NCBI GenBank assembly: GCA_963783835.1
Contig: CAWAOX010000007.1
Location: 1 to 64,000, forward strand
Source of the DNA: CAIQPS01 sp963783835
GTDB lineage: Bacteria; Actinomycetota; Thermoleophilia; RBG-16-64-13
DNA: 64,000 nt
Reading direction: 5' to 3'
Part shown: one piece after another, positions 17,538-26,020 of the stretch
Layout: each line of letters opens with the position of its first letter
Position numbering within the stretch: position 1 is the stretch's first letter
Notes under the pieces: generated by a model
What the model saw: only the letters and a program-made list of their open reading frames with translations
Told to the model about the DNA's origin: nothing
Database searches by the model: none
Made by a program: the position numbers and the translations under genes

Positions 17538-17748
17538 CTAACTCCGGATCGCCGGGTAAGCGGGCGATTGCGGCCCCTGATACGTGGCTCCCCCATACCC
17601 CAGGATGGGGATGAAGACGAAGGGCAGAAAGATGAGGCCGAGTGTGAAACCCACGCCCTTCCCATAATTGTTGGCCACACCGGCGTAGATCATGATCTCC
17701 ACCACGATATTTACGAGCGGAATGAACAGCAGGAACAGGGTGGCGCCC
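17538..17748 (-). pseudogene. C-terminal remnant of a DUF5684-type membrane protein
   Basis: About 69 codons encode two hydrophobic segments (LFLLFIPLVNIVVEIMIYAG; GVGFTLGLIFLPFVFIPILG) and end GYGGATYQGPQSPAY, which matches the C-terminal half of DUF5684-type small membrane proteins as I know them. The frame upstream (to 17999) is non-homologous and lies antiparallel-frame to the coding end of the LssY-type gene, so the N-terminal half has been lost. It looks like a deletion scar joining the remnant to its neighbour. Alternatively translation could reinitiate, but no start with a ribosome site is evident. Confidence 0.6.
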
Positions 17749-17764
17749 GCCCGGCGCCCTCGGT

Positions 17765-18802
17765 CTACGCCAGGACGAAAGCCATACCCCGCGTGTAGAA
17801 GTGGTCGCCGGCCGCGTTCCGGCCGGTCATGGGCTCCGTCACGCGCACCTCTTGAGTCACACGGACGAGGCCGGTAGACACCAGAGAGCGGACGATATAG
17901 TCGCGCTCCGCATCGATGTTGGGATCGATGTGGTGGATGGGCATCGGGAACAGACGGCCGACGCCGACGCCCGCGTCGTACGAAGCCGTGGCCACCCACA
18001 CCTGCGTGCCCTCACAGGTGAAGTCCGTGAGCCACCAGCGGGCATGATGTCGCCGCCGGGACGACCCTCCGGGGTTGGTCTTCTGGAACGCTACGTCGTG
18101 CAGCTTGCCGTCGAGGAAGCTGGGGAACACGGGGGCGCAGTGGTACGGCCGGTTGAGCACGCCCCGGCCGAAGGCGCGTAACGCCGTGCGCGGTGTTATG
18201 CGTTCGGCTGCGTGCCACCCCCCGGCGGCGAAGGTCTCAAGCAGTTCGCGGCCGCTGCCCAGGAAGATCAGGCTCACCGGGGCCTGGGTGGCCCCCGTCA
18301 TTCTCGCGGAGAACCGGGGAAGCAGACCCACGTGATCGTGGTGGATGGCCAGACCGGAAGAGCTGTCGAGCAGTGCCGGAAGAGACCGGTCGGCGGATGT
18401 GACCTTCGTCTCGGCGTGAGCCGGATCCGCCTGCATCCCGATCATGAACTCTCCGACTGCGACACAGGATGCGCCGAACGTCAGAGCCGCTTTCATCGTC
18501 CGCGTTCGAGGCTCTTTGCCCTCCTTGGTGATCGTCTCGTAGGCCCAGGTGAGGAAGACGACCCAGGTCACGGTGATGGCCAGGGTGAGCATCATAAGGA
18601 ACTCACGGCCCTCGACGTTGCCGATAGCTCCGCGGAGCAGCGGGAGGACGGCCACCAGAGCACCGAGAAGGCACAGCCGGGCCAGCCAGAGCGGCCATCG
18701 TCGCGCAGCAATCGACTCGAGCGCGAAATCCGCTCCTTGCGGCAGGTCATCAACTGAATATGAGCGAACCTCTGAAGAGGCCCGCGAGTATGTTTGTCGC
18801 AC
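17765..18802 (-). CDS. LssY C-terminal domain membrane protein
   Basis: A ~345-residue protein with two N-terminal membrane segments (LWLARLCLLGALVAVLPLL; LMMLTLAITVTWVVFLTWAY), then about 230 residues resembling the LssY_C domain: FLGSGRELLETFAAGGWHAA, GRGVLNRPYHCAPVFPSFLD, VAFQKTNP, and a HHARWWLTDF segment. LssY_C proteins often accompany PAP2 or DedA proteins in envelope lipid handling, but their activity is unproven. The start is taken as GTG 18802 because AAGGAG lies four bases upstream; ATG 18832 is possible. It is divergent from the cyclase-family genes with 126 bases between starts. Confidence 0.7.
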   Translation of the reverse strand: MRQTYSRASSEVRSYSVDDLPQGADFALESIAARRWPLWLARLCLLGALVAVLPLLRGAIGNVEGREFLMMLTLAITVTWVVFLTWAYETITKEGKEPRTRTMKAALTFGASCVAVGEFMIGMQADPAHAETKVTSADRSLPALLDSSSGLAIHHDHVGLLPRFSARMTGATQAPVSLIFLGSGRELLETFAAGGWHAAERITPRTALRAFGRGVLNRPYHCAPVFPSFLDGKLHDVAFQKTNPGGSSRRRHHARWWLTDFTCEGTQVWVATASYDAGVGVGRLFPMPIHHIDPNIDAERDYIVRSLVSTGLVRVTQEVRVTEPMTGRNAAGDHFYTRGMAFVLA

Positions 18803-18821
18803 GGTACTCCTTGTCGCAAAA

Positions 18822-18906
18822 CAGGATACCACCCCTCTCTGCTCACAGACCGATAACCCTTTCTGGTATACTCGTTTCGTTTTCCGGTATCTCTGATCGG
18901 TATCTC
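18822..18906. promoter_or_regulatory. GGTATC repeats between divergent genes
   Basis: Copies of GGTAT-A/C-CT occur at 18865, 18886 and 18899 on the + strand, and an inverted copy (AGGATACC) at 18823-18830. A -10-like TATACT lies at 18867-18872 inside one copy, with no good -35. The cluster sits between the LssY-type gene and the cyclase-family genes and looks like a multi-site operator. Confidence 0.4.
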
Positions 18907-18928
18907 ATCCCCACAAGGAGCGCTGAAG

Positions 18929-19735
18929 ATGTCGAACGTCACCATTGATCCCGCCAGCGGGCTTCAGATGGTCGAGTTGAGCCACGTCTGGGGCCACGGG
19001 GCGCCGTCCTATCCCGGCCAGACCGACGTCAAGATGCACCGTGCCGTCAAGCACGCCCAGCACGGGGTCCTGGCCTGGCGCATCGTCACCGTCATGCATA
19101 CAGGCACTCACATGAACGCCCCTATCCACCTCATCCAGAAGGGCGCCGATCTCGCCGCGGTCTCGCCGGATCGCCTGTTCGGCAACGGGTGCGTCCTCGA
19201 CGTTCCCAAGAAGCCCTGGGAAGTGATTACCGCCGCCGACCTCCAGAACGCCAAGCCGGGGGTCAAAGAGGGCGACATCGTGGTCATCGTGACCGGCTGG
19301 CATCACAGGTACTCGGACGCTCTTGAGTACTACGGCGAAGCGCCGGGCCTCTCCAAGGAAGCCGCTGAGTGGCTCGTGTCCATGAATCCGAAGATGGTCG
19401 CCATCGACACCCCGTTCATCGATCACCCGCTGGCCACCTCCATGACCACTCATCGCGGCGGCCCGCACATGAAGCGCCTCGCCGGTGAATATGCCAGGGC
19501 GACCGGCCTCGATCCCAAGAAAGAGCACCCCGAGTGGAACATCGCCGGGCGGACCATCTTGGGCGCCGGCATCCCGGTTATCGAGCAGGTCGGCGGCGAC
19601 GTGGACGTCCTCAAGGGCAAGCGGGCCACCTTGGCCGCCACTCCCTGGAAGTTCGAGCACGGGGACGCCTGCCAGGTGCGGATGGTCGGCATGATCGACC
19701 CGAGCGGCGCCTGCCGCATCGAGCCCGGTAACTGA
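18929..19735 (+). CDS. Cyclase-family metal-dependent hydrolase
   Basis: A 268-residue protein of the cyclase / kynurenine-formamidase-like fold. The metal motif normally reads H-x-G-T-H-x-D-x-P-x-H; here it is HTGTHMNAPIH with H57, H61 and H67 kept but Asn63 in place of the Asp. The start is ATG 18929 with AAGGAG upstream. It is followed after 28 bases by a second, divergent cyclase-family gene, and the two probably form one operon. Members hydrolyse amides, lactones or cyclic ketones. In this neighbourhood, ring opening of a reduced cyclic diketone is plausible but unproven. The Asn change may alter metal choice or lower activity. Confidence 0.82.
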   Translation: MSNVTIDPASGLQMVELSHVWGHGAPSYPGQTDVKMHRAVKHAQHGVLAWRIVTVMHTGTHMNAPIHLIQKGADLAAVSPDRLFGNGCVLDVPKKPWEVITAADLQNAKPGVKEGDIVVIVTGWHHRYSDALEYYGEAPGLSKEAAEWLVSMNPKMVAIDTPFIDHPLATSMTTHRGGPHMKRLAGEYARATGLDPKKEHPEWNIAGRTILGAGIPVIEQVGGDVDVLKGKRATLAATPWKFEHGDACQVRMVGMIDPSGACRIEPGN

Positions 19736-19763
19736 TCACCCGCGGAGCCGAAAGGAACGAGCC

Positions 19764-20546
19764 ATGAGCCTCAAGATATATGACCTCACCCACACGTTCA
19801 CCCAGTTCATGCCCGAGTGGCCCTCGACCCCGAGTGTGAACGTGTCCATCGACAAGTTCCACGCCAAGGACGGCGTCTACCAGGTGCAGTGGGAAGGCAT
19901 CATGCACCGCTGTACCCACATGGACGCCCCCCTCCACGTGACCGAGAACACTCCCACCATCGGCCAGTACCCGCTGTGGCGGCTGTTCGGCACCGGGGTC
20001 TGCGTATCGATCCCCAAGGAAAAGTGGGGCATCATCACCCCCGAGGACCTGGAGAACGCGACGCCCAAGATCCAGGAAGGCGACATCGTCGTCATCAACA
20101 CCGGCTTCCATCACCTGTGGGCCGACACCGACGAGTATTTCGCCTACGGCTGCGGCATCTACCAGGAAGGCGCGCAGTGGCTGGTGGACAAGAAGGTCAA
20201 GATGGTGGCCTACGGCTGCCAGGCGAACGACCACCCCATCGCCACCAAACTCGTCAACCACGGGCTAGGCCCCACACACCCGCACCTCATCGAGGAGTGG
20301 AAAGAGAAGTACGGGCACGATCCTATCGAGGACTTCCCCAACTGGGAATCGGCGCACAAGACCCTCATGGTCAAGGGCGGCATCCCCGGCGTCGAGAACG
20401 CCGGCGGCGCGATGGACGAGGTGACCGGCAAGCGCTGCACCTTCATGTGCTTCCCGTGGCGCTGGCCCGAAGGCGACGGCTGCATCGTCCGGCTGCTGGC
20501 CATCACCGATCCGGACCAGACCTTCCGCTTCGAGACGGGCGAGTAG
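19764..20546 (+). CDS. Cyclase-family metal-dependent hydrolase, second copy
   Basis: A 260-residue cyclase-family protein with the metal motif HRCTHMDAPLH: H48, H52, D54 and H58 are intact, while the usual Gly before Thr-His is Cys50. Conserved family segments include GDIVVINTGFHH near residue 110. It starts at ATG 19764 with AAAGGAACGAG upstream and ends before a bidirectional terminator. The two neighbouring cyclase proteins deviate from the consensus at different positions, so they may be subunits of one complex or act on successive ring intermediates. Cyclase-family enzymes opening cyclic 1,3-diketones in anaerobic phloroglucinol metabolism are known to me from memory; the link here is inference. 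Confidence 0.85.
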   Translation: MSLKIYDLTHTFTQFMPEWPSTPSVNVSIDKFHAKDGVYQVQWEGIMHRCTHMDAPLHVTENTPTIGQYPLWRLFGTGVCVSIPKEKWGIITPEDLENATPKIQEGDIVVINTGFHHLWADTDEYFAYGCGIYQEGAQWLVDKKVKMVAYGCQANDHPIATKLVNHGLGPTHPHLIEEWKEKYGHDPIEDFPNWESAHKTLMVKGGIPGVENAGGAMDEVTGKRCTFMCFPWRWPEGDGCIVRLLAITDPDQTFRFETGE

Positions 20547-20611
20547 AGCTTTCGAGCGCGGAAACGCGGAGCGCCCGCGCGGGCGCTTGCCCGCGCCCGA
20601 CACGGCCGACA

Positions 20612-20645
20612 AAAAGGGCCGGGGGTTTCGATCCCCGGCCCTTTT
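20612..20645. terminator. Bidirectional intrinsic terminator
   Basis: Perfect 13-base arms (20612-20624, 20633-20645) with A-rich 5' and T-rich 3' ends, so it reads as hairpin plus T run on both strands. It serves the cyclase operon (+) and the parvulin gene (-), which converge here. Confidence 0.85.
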
Positions 20646-20698
20646 ATTTCTCCGCTAAGCAGGCCACGCCCTAAAGGGCGCCTCGCTGCGTCAGGCGT

Positions 20699-21898
20699 CT
20701 ACGGTTTGGCCGTCGTAGTGGTCGGCGCCGCGGTCGTGATGGTCGCGCCGGCGGTAGTCGCGGTGGTATCGGCGGGGCCGCTGGTGGTCGGGGTCGTAGC
20801 TGCGGTCGTCGTGGTGGTCGGAGCCCATGCTTCGGCGTAGATCACGCCCGCTGCCTTCTTCTGCTCGTCGATCCAAGTGCGCCAAGCCTTGCTCTTCGCC
20901 GCGTTCACCAGGGAGGCCTTGATCTCCTCCTTGACTTCGTCGAGAGTGTACTGCTTGGCCTCGTTGATACCCGTCACCTGGATGACGTGGTAGCCATAGG
21001 CGGTCTTGATCGGCTGCGATATCTCATCCTTCTGCAGGGAGAAGACCGCGTCTTCAAACTCCTTGACCATCTCGCCTTTGGAAATGGTTCCCAGATCACC
21101 GCCCTTTGCCTTAGAGCCCGGGTCGTCGGAGTATTTGGCCGCTTCAGTCGTCCAGTCGGCGCTGGCGACGAGCTCGGTCCGCAGCTTGTTGGCGGTCTCT
21201 AGAGCCGCGTTCCAATCCGCGTCGGTCGGCGCGGCCGTGGTAGTCGTCGAGGAGCCGGCCGTGGTCGACGTGGTGGAACTGGCCGAGGTGGTCGTGGTGG
21301 TCCCGTCGACGCGAGCCGGGTCCGGAGCTATCAGGATATGCCGCGCCGTCCGCGTCTCCTCGACGAAGTATTCGGTCTTGCGAGCGTCGTAGTCGGCCTG
21401 GATGTCGGCGTCCGGGACGGTGGTGACGTCCTTGGTCACCTCGTCATAGATCCTTTGCATGAGCATGGACTCTTTGTAGCTCTTCTTGAGCTGGTCTATC
21501 GTGATGCCCTGCTGCTTGAGGGCGTCGTCGAACTTCGTCTGGTCCCCGCCGAAGGACGTCTCCTTGATCGAGTCGATCTCCTTCTGGACCTCCTCGTCGG
21601 TCACCGCGACCTTGAGTTCTTCCGCCTTCTGGCTGGCGATCCGGTAGGTGATGATGTATTCGAGGACGTCCTGCTGGAAGATCTTATAGTTCTCAGGATC
21701 GGTGCTCTCGTCGGGAATCTGACCAGCATATTGGGCTGCGAAATCGGCGACCCTCTGGTCGAGTTCTTCTTGCGTGATGGCGGTGTCGCCGACCTTGGCC
21801 ACAGCGTTCTTGGGGAGTTCCCCACCGCAGCCCGCCACCAAGCCGACCGTTGCAGCCAGCAGCAGCACCACGAGGACGGTCAGGATTCTCTTGGTCAC
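20699..21898 (-). CDS. Secreted parvulin-type peptidyl-prolyl isomerase lipoprotein
   Basis: A 399-residue lipoprotein: signal peptide, lipobox LVAGC with C24, a SurA/PrsA-like N-terminal chaperone region (25-180) and a PpiC rotamase domain (ARHILIA at ~185; DLGTISKGEMVKEFEDAVF; GYHVIQVT). It folds secreted proteins outside the membrane. Odd feature: a ~30-residue Thr/Ser/Ala linker (about 195-225) is inserted inside the rotamase domain, directly after its first strand, and a second Thr-rich tail of ~45 residues ends the protein. Both are encoded by repetitive ACC/ACG codons. It is alone between the cyclase operon and a divergent LivK-type gene. Confidence 0.88.
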   Translation of the reverse strand: MTKRILTVLVVLLLAATVGLVAGCGGELPKNAVAKVGDTAITQEELDQRVADFAAQYAGQIPDESTDPENYKIFQQDVLEYIITYRIASQKAEELKVAVTDEEVQKEIDSIKETSFGGDQTKFDDALKQQGITIDQLKKSYKESMLMQRIYDEVTKDVTTVPDADIQADYDARKTEYFVEETRTARHILIAPDPARVDGTTTTTSASSTTSTTAGSSTTTTAAPTDADWNAALETANKLRTELVASADWTTEAAKYSDDPGSKAKGGDLGTISKGEMVKEFEDAVFSLQKDEISQPIKTAYGYHVIQVTGINEAKQYTLDEVKEEIKASLVNAAKSKAWRTWIDEQKKAAGVIYAEAWAPTTTTTAATTPTTSGPADTTATTAGATITTAAPTTTTAKP

Positions 21899-22157
21899 AG
21901 AAACCTCACTTGATGGTTCTTTGCGAAGACGGCGCGAAGGAGTATAGCCTCATTGACATAAGGAATCCGTTAGAAGCGCGCAGATGCAGGCACTCCGGAC
22001 GAAACGAAATGCGGTCCTGGGGGCGATGGAGCGCTTGCGATAAGCGGAGCGAGCACTCACTTAGTGGGCTCCCCGCGCGGCCCCTCTTGGTGCTACGATG
22101 GGGGCGTGGGCCGTCCGGTTTCGGCCCTTTCCAGGGAGTATCCACTGAGGAGGGGAT

Positions 22158-23603
22158 ATGGAAGACAAGTCTGTAAGCCGTCGTGATTTTCTCAAGATCG
22201 CCGGCGTCGCCGGGGCTGCCGTAGGCCTGGGTGCGGGTCTCGGCGGGCTGGTAGCGGCCTGCGGTGGGACCGAGGAGACGTCGACGAGCGCGACGGCGCA
22301 AGCGTCGACCACCACCACGGTAGCCGAGACGACGACCACTGCCGCGCCCACCACGACCGTCAGCGCGGGCCCCGAGACGGGCCGCGACATCAAACTGGGT
22401 CTCGTTTCGCCATCGACCGGCCCCCTCGCTCTTTTCGCCGCGGCGGACGACTGGTGGGTCGATTTCGCGCTGAAGACGGCGACACCGGACGGCATCATCG
22501 CCGGCGATGGCAAAAAGCATCTGATCAAGATCTTGCGGGCCGACAGTCAGTCGGACTCCAACCGGGCCGCCCAGGTGGCGGGCGACCTCGTGGCCAACGA
22601 CAAGGTCGACCTGATGATGGCTTCCGGCTCCCCCGACACTGCCAACCCGGTGGCCGACCAATGCGAGGCGCTTGGGTGCCCATCGATCGCGAACTTCGTG
22701 CCGTGGCAGCCGTTCATCTTTGGCCGCGGCGGGGCTCCCGACAAACCGTTCAAGTGGACCTATGCCCACGCGCTGGGCCTCGAAGACATCGTCGGGAACT
22801 TCATCGCGATGTGGGAACAGGTGCCGACCAACAAGAAGATCGGCTTCCTCTTTGCGAACGACGCCGACGGTGCGGCCTGGACCGACATGACGACCGGGCT
22901 TCCGCCGGCGGTCGAGGCCGCGGGCTACACCTACTATCTGCCCGATCTCTACCCCGTACCCACTGAGGACTTCACCAAGTACATCTCGGACTTCAAGAAG
23001 GAAGGCTGCGAGATCTGCTGCGGCACGATCAGCCCGCCCGACTTCACCAACTTCTGGCAGCAGTCGATACAGCAGGGATACAACCCCAAGGCGCTGACCA
23101 TAGGGAAGGCCCTGCTCTTCCCGCAGACGCTGGACGCCATTGGCCCGATCGCCTACAACGCCACGGTCGAGGGCGTGTGGGAGCCCAGCTGGCCGTACAA
23201 GGACTCCATCACCGGGATGACCTGCCAGCAACTGGCCGACAAGTTCATGGCCGACACGGGCGAGCAGTGGACGGCCCCTATCGCGCAGTATGCTAAGTAC
23301 GAGTGGGCGGTCGATGTGCTGAAGCGGGTCAAGAACATCGACGACAAAGAGGACATCATCGCCCAGGTCAGGACCACGAAGCTGGCCACCTGCCTGGGGC
23401 CGATCGACTTCACCGCCCCGATCGACATGACCGACCTGGCCAAGAGCCAGCACCCGGTCGAGAACGTCTACAAGTGCCCGACCGGCGGCGCCCAGTGGAT
23501 CAAGGGTCAGAAGTTCCCGTTCGAGCCCATCATGGTCAGTAACGCCAATCACCCGGATCTGCCGGTGGTGGCCAAGGTGCAGCTCATGCAGTACGACGCC
23601 TGA
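22158..23603 (+). CDS. Tat-exported LivK-type substrate-binding lipoprotein
   Basis: A 481-residue protein. It has a twin-arginine signal (SRRDFLK, residues 7-13), a lipobox LVAAC with C35, a Thr-rich linker (~40-70), and then a type I periplasmic-binding fold (IKLGLVSPSTGPLALFAAAD; ADSQSDSNRAAQVAGDLV), the branched-chain amino-acid/amide ABC family. Start ATG 22158 with GAGGAGGGG upstream. No permease or ATPase gene of this ABC type is in the window. Tat export of a lipoprotein suggests folding or cofactor binding before export. Members bind amino acids, aromatic acids or other small organics. In this cluster an aromatic or polyol substrate is plausible. A paralogue lies at 24533. Confidence 0.88.
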   Translation: MEDKSVSRRDFLKIAGVAGAAVGLGAGLGGLVAACGGTEETSTSATAQASTTTTVAETTTTAAPTTTVSAGPETGRDIKLGLVSPSTGPLALFAAADDWWVDFALKTATPDGIIAGDGKKHLIKILRADSQSDSNRAAQVAGDLVANDKVDLMMASGSPDTANPVADQCEALGCPSIANFVPWQPFIFGRGGAPDKPFKWTYAHALGLEDIVGNFIAMWEQVPTNKKIGFLFANDADGAAWTDMTTGLPPAVEAAGYTYYLPDLYPVPTEDFTKYISDFKKEGCEICCGTISPPDFTNFWQQSIQQGYNPKALTIGKALLFPQTLDAIGPIAYNATVEGVWEPSWPYKDSITGMTCQQLADKFMADTGEQWTAPIAQYAKYEWAVDVLKRVKNIDDKEDIIAQVRTTKLATCLGPIDFTAPIDMTDLAKSQHPVENVYKCPTGGAQWIKGQKFPFEPIMVSNANHPDLPVVAKVQLMQYDA

Positions 23604-23653
23604 TCCCTCGCCCCATAGAGCAAACGATCGCGGCCTGACGGCCACATCGAGAC

Positions 23654-23681
23654 CGAGAGCCCCGCGAAGGCGGGGCTCTCG
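23654..23681 (+). terminator. Intrinsic terminator after first binding-protein gene
   Basis: Perfect 12-base arms (23654-23665, 23670-23681) with a GAAG tetraloop, followed by TCGTTTCT. It lies between the first binding-protein gene and the convergent TetR gene. Confidence 0.8.
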
Positions 23682-23714
23682 TCGTTTCTGGGCATCGTGC
23701 GCCTCGCCGGGCAC

Positions 23715-24368
23715 TCAACAGGTAACGGTGTGCTCGCCCTTCAGGTACAAGGTCAGCGCTTCTTTCAGCTCCCGGTACAACACGGCGGTGTCGATGCCGT
23801 AGTACAGTTCGTGCTCGGGGCCGAACACGAGACGGCCGCGGATGACCGCCGCATAAATCCCGTAGGCGACGCTGATTGCAAGACCCGGGTCAGCGTGCCC
23901 TATCTCGTCGCTGTGGGCGAGGAGGATCTCGCTGAACGTCTCGCGTCTCTGCCGGTTGACCAGCTCGCCTCGCGCACGCAGGACAGGGTCCGCTACCGAC
24001 AGGCTCATGAAGCCTCGGGACAGCTCCCGCTCCCCCACCACGTTCCGGATCAGCACGTCGATCGCCGCGTCGACCGCATCCGCGAGCGTTGTGCACGGTC
24101 CGGCCTCTGCGATCATCTGCTCGCGGATGCGGGGCTCCAGCCGGTTGTGGAAACGGTCCTGCACGGCTAGGAGGAGGGCGTTCTTGTCGGGGAAGCGGGC
24201 GTAGAAAGCGCCCACAGAGAGCCCGACGCTGCTTACGACCCCGCTGATAGTGAGCGCCTCGATCCCGTTCAGTCGGATCTGATCTTCTGCCGTCTCCAGC
24301 AGGCGTTCGAGGGACTCCCGGCTGCGCTTCTGTCGCGGCGACTTGTATGGCGTCAGTTGTTCTTCCAT
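23715..24368 (-). CDS. TetR/AcrR family regulator
   Basis: A 217-residue protein. The TetR helix-turn-helix is at residues ~15-62 (LERLLETAEDQIRLNGIEAL; VGLSVGAFYARFPDKNALLL), followed by an all-helical ligand domain. The start is ATG 24368. It is divergent from the second binding-protein gene (164 bases between starts), which makes that promoter (24435-24463) its likely target, and convergent with the first. The ligand domain cannot be assigned. Confidence 0.88.
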   Translation of the reverse strand: MEEQLTPYKSPRQKRSRESLERLLETAEDQIRLNGIEALTISGVVSSVGLSVGAFYARFPDKNALLLAVQDRFHNRLEPRIREQMIAEAGPCTTLADAVDAAIDVLIRNVVGERELSRGFMSLSVADPVLRARGELVNRQRRETFSEILLAHSDEIGHADPGLAISVAYGIYAAVIRGRLVFGPEHELYYGIDTAVLYRELKEALTLYLKGEHTVTC

Positions 24369-24434
24369 GGCATCACTATATCGTCGTTCTCATGTCAAGT
24401 GCAGAAAAAAAATGATAATTCTTGTTCTGTTCTC

Positions 24435-24463
24435 TTGACTGGGGAACCGCGAATCGCTAACCT
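24435..24463 (+). promoter_or_regulatory. Sigma-70-type promoter of the second binding-protein gene
   Basis: TTGACT (24435-24440), a 17-base spacer and TAACCT (24458-24463), about 70 bases before the start codon at 24533. The region just upstream (24400-24434) is AT-rich for this genome. Confidence 0.6.
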
Positions 24464-24532
24464 ATGTCGCAGGTTTCGAGTCCCGTCTTGTGGGCTCGGC
24501 GGCGCATACCACCCAAGTGAGGGGGAATTAGG

Positions 24533-25951
24533 ATGCTAGATAACACGATCAGCAGGCGCGAGTTCTTGAAGCGAGCCGGGATAGCCGGAGCGACCATAGG
24601 AGCCGTGGGTGGCCTCGGCGGCTTGGTCGCCGCGTGTGGAGGCGAAGAGGCCACGACCACGACCACGGCGGCGGCGGCCACGACGACCACCGCAGCGGGA
24701 GCCACGACGACCACGGCGGCGGCGGAGACCACTACGAGCGTGAGCGCGGCGGTCGAGACAGGCCGGCCGATCAAGATCGGCTTCGTGAGCCCGATCACCG
24801 GCAAACTGGCGACCTTCGGAACGGCCGACAAGTACGTCCTCGACCGCTGGAATGAATATGTGGAGGGCGGGGTCGTCCTCGGTGACCAGAAGAACCATCC
24901 CATCGAGATCATCCTTCAGGACAGCCAGTCGAGCAGCGACCGGGCCGGCCAGGTAGCGGGCGACCTCATCAATAATGACGGCGTGGACATGATGATGGTG
25001 GCTTCCACGCCCGACACCACGGTCCCGGTAGCGGACCAGGCTGAGGCTTTCGGCTTGCCCTGTATCTCTAACGACACGCCGTGGCAGGCCTGGTTCAACG
25101 GCCGCAAGGGCGACCCCAAGGTGGGCTTCAAATGGACGTACCACACCTTCTGGGGCCAGGAAGACATCCAAACAGCGTACTTCGCCATGTGGGACCAGTT
25201 CGAACAAAACAAGGTGTATGGAGCGCTATGGCCGAACGATGCCGACGGCAACGCCTATAGGAAGGCCTGGCCGCCCGCGCTGGAGCAGAACGGCTACCAA
25301 CTCTCCGACCCAGGCGCGTTCGAGGATGGGCTGGAGGACTACACCGCGGTCATCTCCACGTTCAAGAAAAGCGCCGCCGACATCTGCGCGGGTGTTCTGT
25401 CGGCCCCCGACTTCACCAACTTCTGGAGCCAGTCAAAGCAGCAGGGTTACAACCCGAAGGCCGTCACCGTCGGCAAGGCCCTGCAGTTCTGGCAGACCGT
25501 TGAGAAGTTGGGCGATATCGGGATCGGTCTGACCACTGTCGTCTACTGGACGCCGACCTTCCCATTCAAGTCTTCGCTCACCGGTGAGACCTGCGCGGAG
25601 TTCGCTGCTGAATACGAGAAGCGGCAGGGCGAACAGTGGGTGCAGCCTCTCTATCACTACGCGCTCCTCGAGATGGCCCTCGATTCGCTCAAACGGACTG
25701 AGAACCCGGACGACAAAGCGGCGATCGGCACCGCGCTCTCGACTATGAAGCTCGAGACCCTCGCCGGCCCCGTGGACTTCACGCTTCCCGTGGAACCGGG
25801 CACGAGGCGCCCGGTGCCCAACGTATACCGGACCGTGTGCGCAGCCGGCCAGTGGGTAAAAGGCACGAAGTATCCCGTCGAGCTCAAGATCACGAGCAAC
25901 GCTGGTAACGAGATCATCCCCGTGGAGCAAACGACCACGCCACTAGCCTAG
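24533..25951 (+). CDS. Tat-exported LivK-type substrate-binding lipoprotein, second copy
   Basis: A 472-residue paralogue of the 22158 protein: twin-arginine signal SRREFLK (residues 7-13), lipobox LVAAC with C35, a ~30-residue Thr/Ala linker, and a type I binding fold (IKIGFVSPITGKLATFGTAD). Both proteins share blocks such as APDFTNFW, SKQQGYNPKA/IQQGYNPKA and VTVGKAL/LTIGKAL. The start is ATG 24533 with GAGGGGGAATTAGG upstream. Like its sibling it has no ABC permease or ATPase nearby. It may work with a transporter elsewhere or act as a sensor. Induction is probably under the divergent TetR protein. Confidence 0.88.
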   Translation: MLDNTISRREFLKRAGIAGATIGAVGGLGGLVAACGGEEATTTTTAAAATTTTAAGATTTTAAAETTTSVSAAVETGRPIKIGFVSPITGKLATFGTADKYVLDRWNEYVEGGVVLGDQKNHPIEIILQDSQSSSDRAGQVAGDLINNDGVDMMMVASTPDTTVPVADQAEAFGLPCISNDTPWQAWFNGRKGDPKVGFKWTYHTFWGQEDIQTAYFAMWDQFEQNKVYGALWPNDADGNAYRKAWPPALEQNGYQLSDPGAFEDGLEDYTAVISTFKKSAADICAGVLSAPDFTNFWSQSKQQGYNPKAVTVGKALQFWQTVEKLGDIGIGLTTVVYWTPTFPFKSSLTGETCAEFAAEYEKRQGEQWVQPLYHYALLEMALDSLKRTENPDDKAAIGTALSTMKLETLAGPVDFTLPVEPGTRRPVPNVYRTVCAAGQWVKGTKYPVELKITSNAGNEIIPVEQTTTPLA

Positions 25952-25985
25952 GCCCCCCTGCTCGACGCGACGTCGGGCCTGATTC

Positions 25986-26020
25986 GGCCCCGGCCGCCTC
26001 CCGGAAGGGCGGCCGGGGCC
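25986..26020 (+). terminator. Intrinsic terminator after second binding-protein gene
   Basis: Thirteen-base perfect arms (25986-25998, 26008-26020), nine-base loop, followed by GGTTTGTTTT. It lies 35 bases after the stop. Confidence 0.8.

Noticed and set aside
17538..17999. A complete 153-residue membrane protein
   Set aside because: Only the last ~69 codons are homologous; the rest is a shadow of the LssY-type gene's end.
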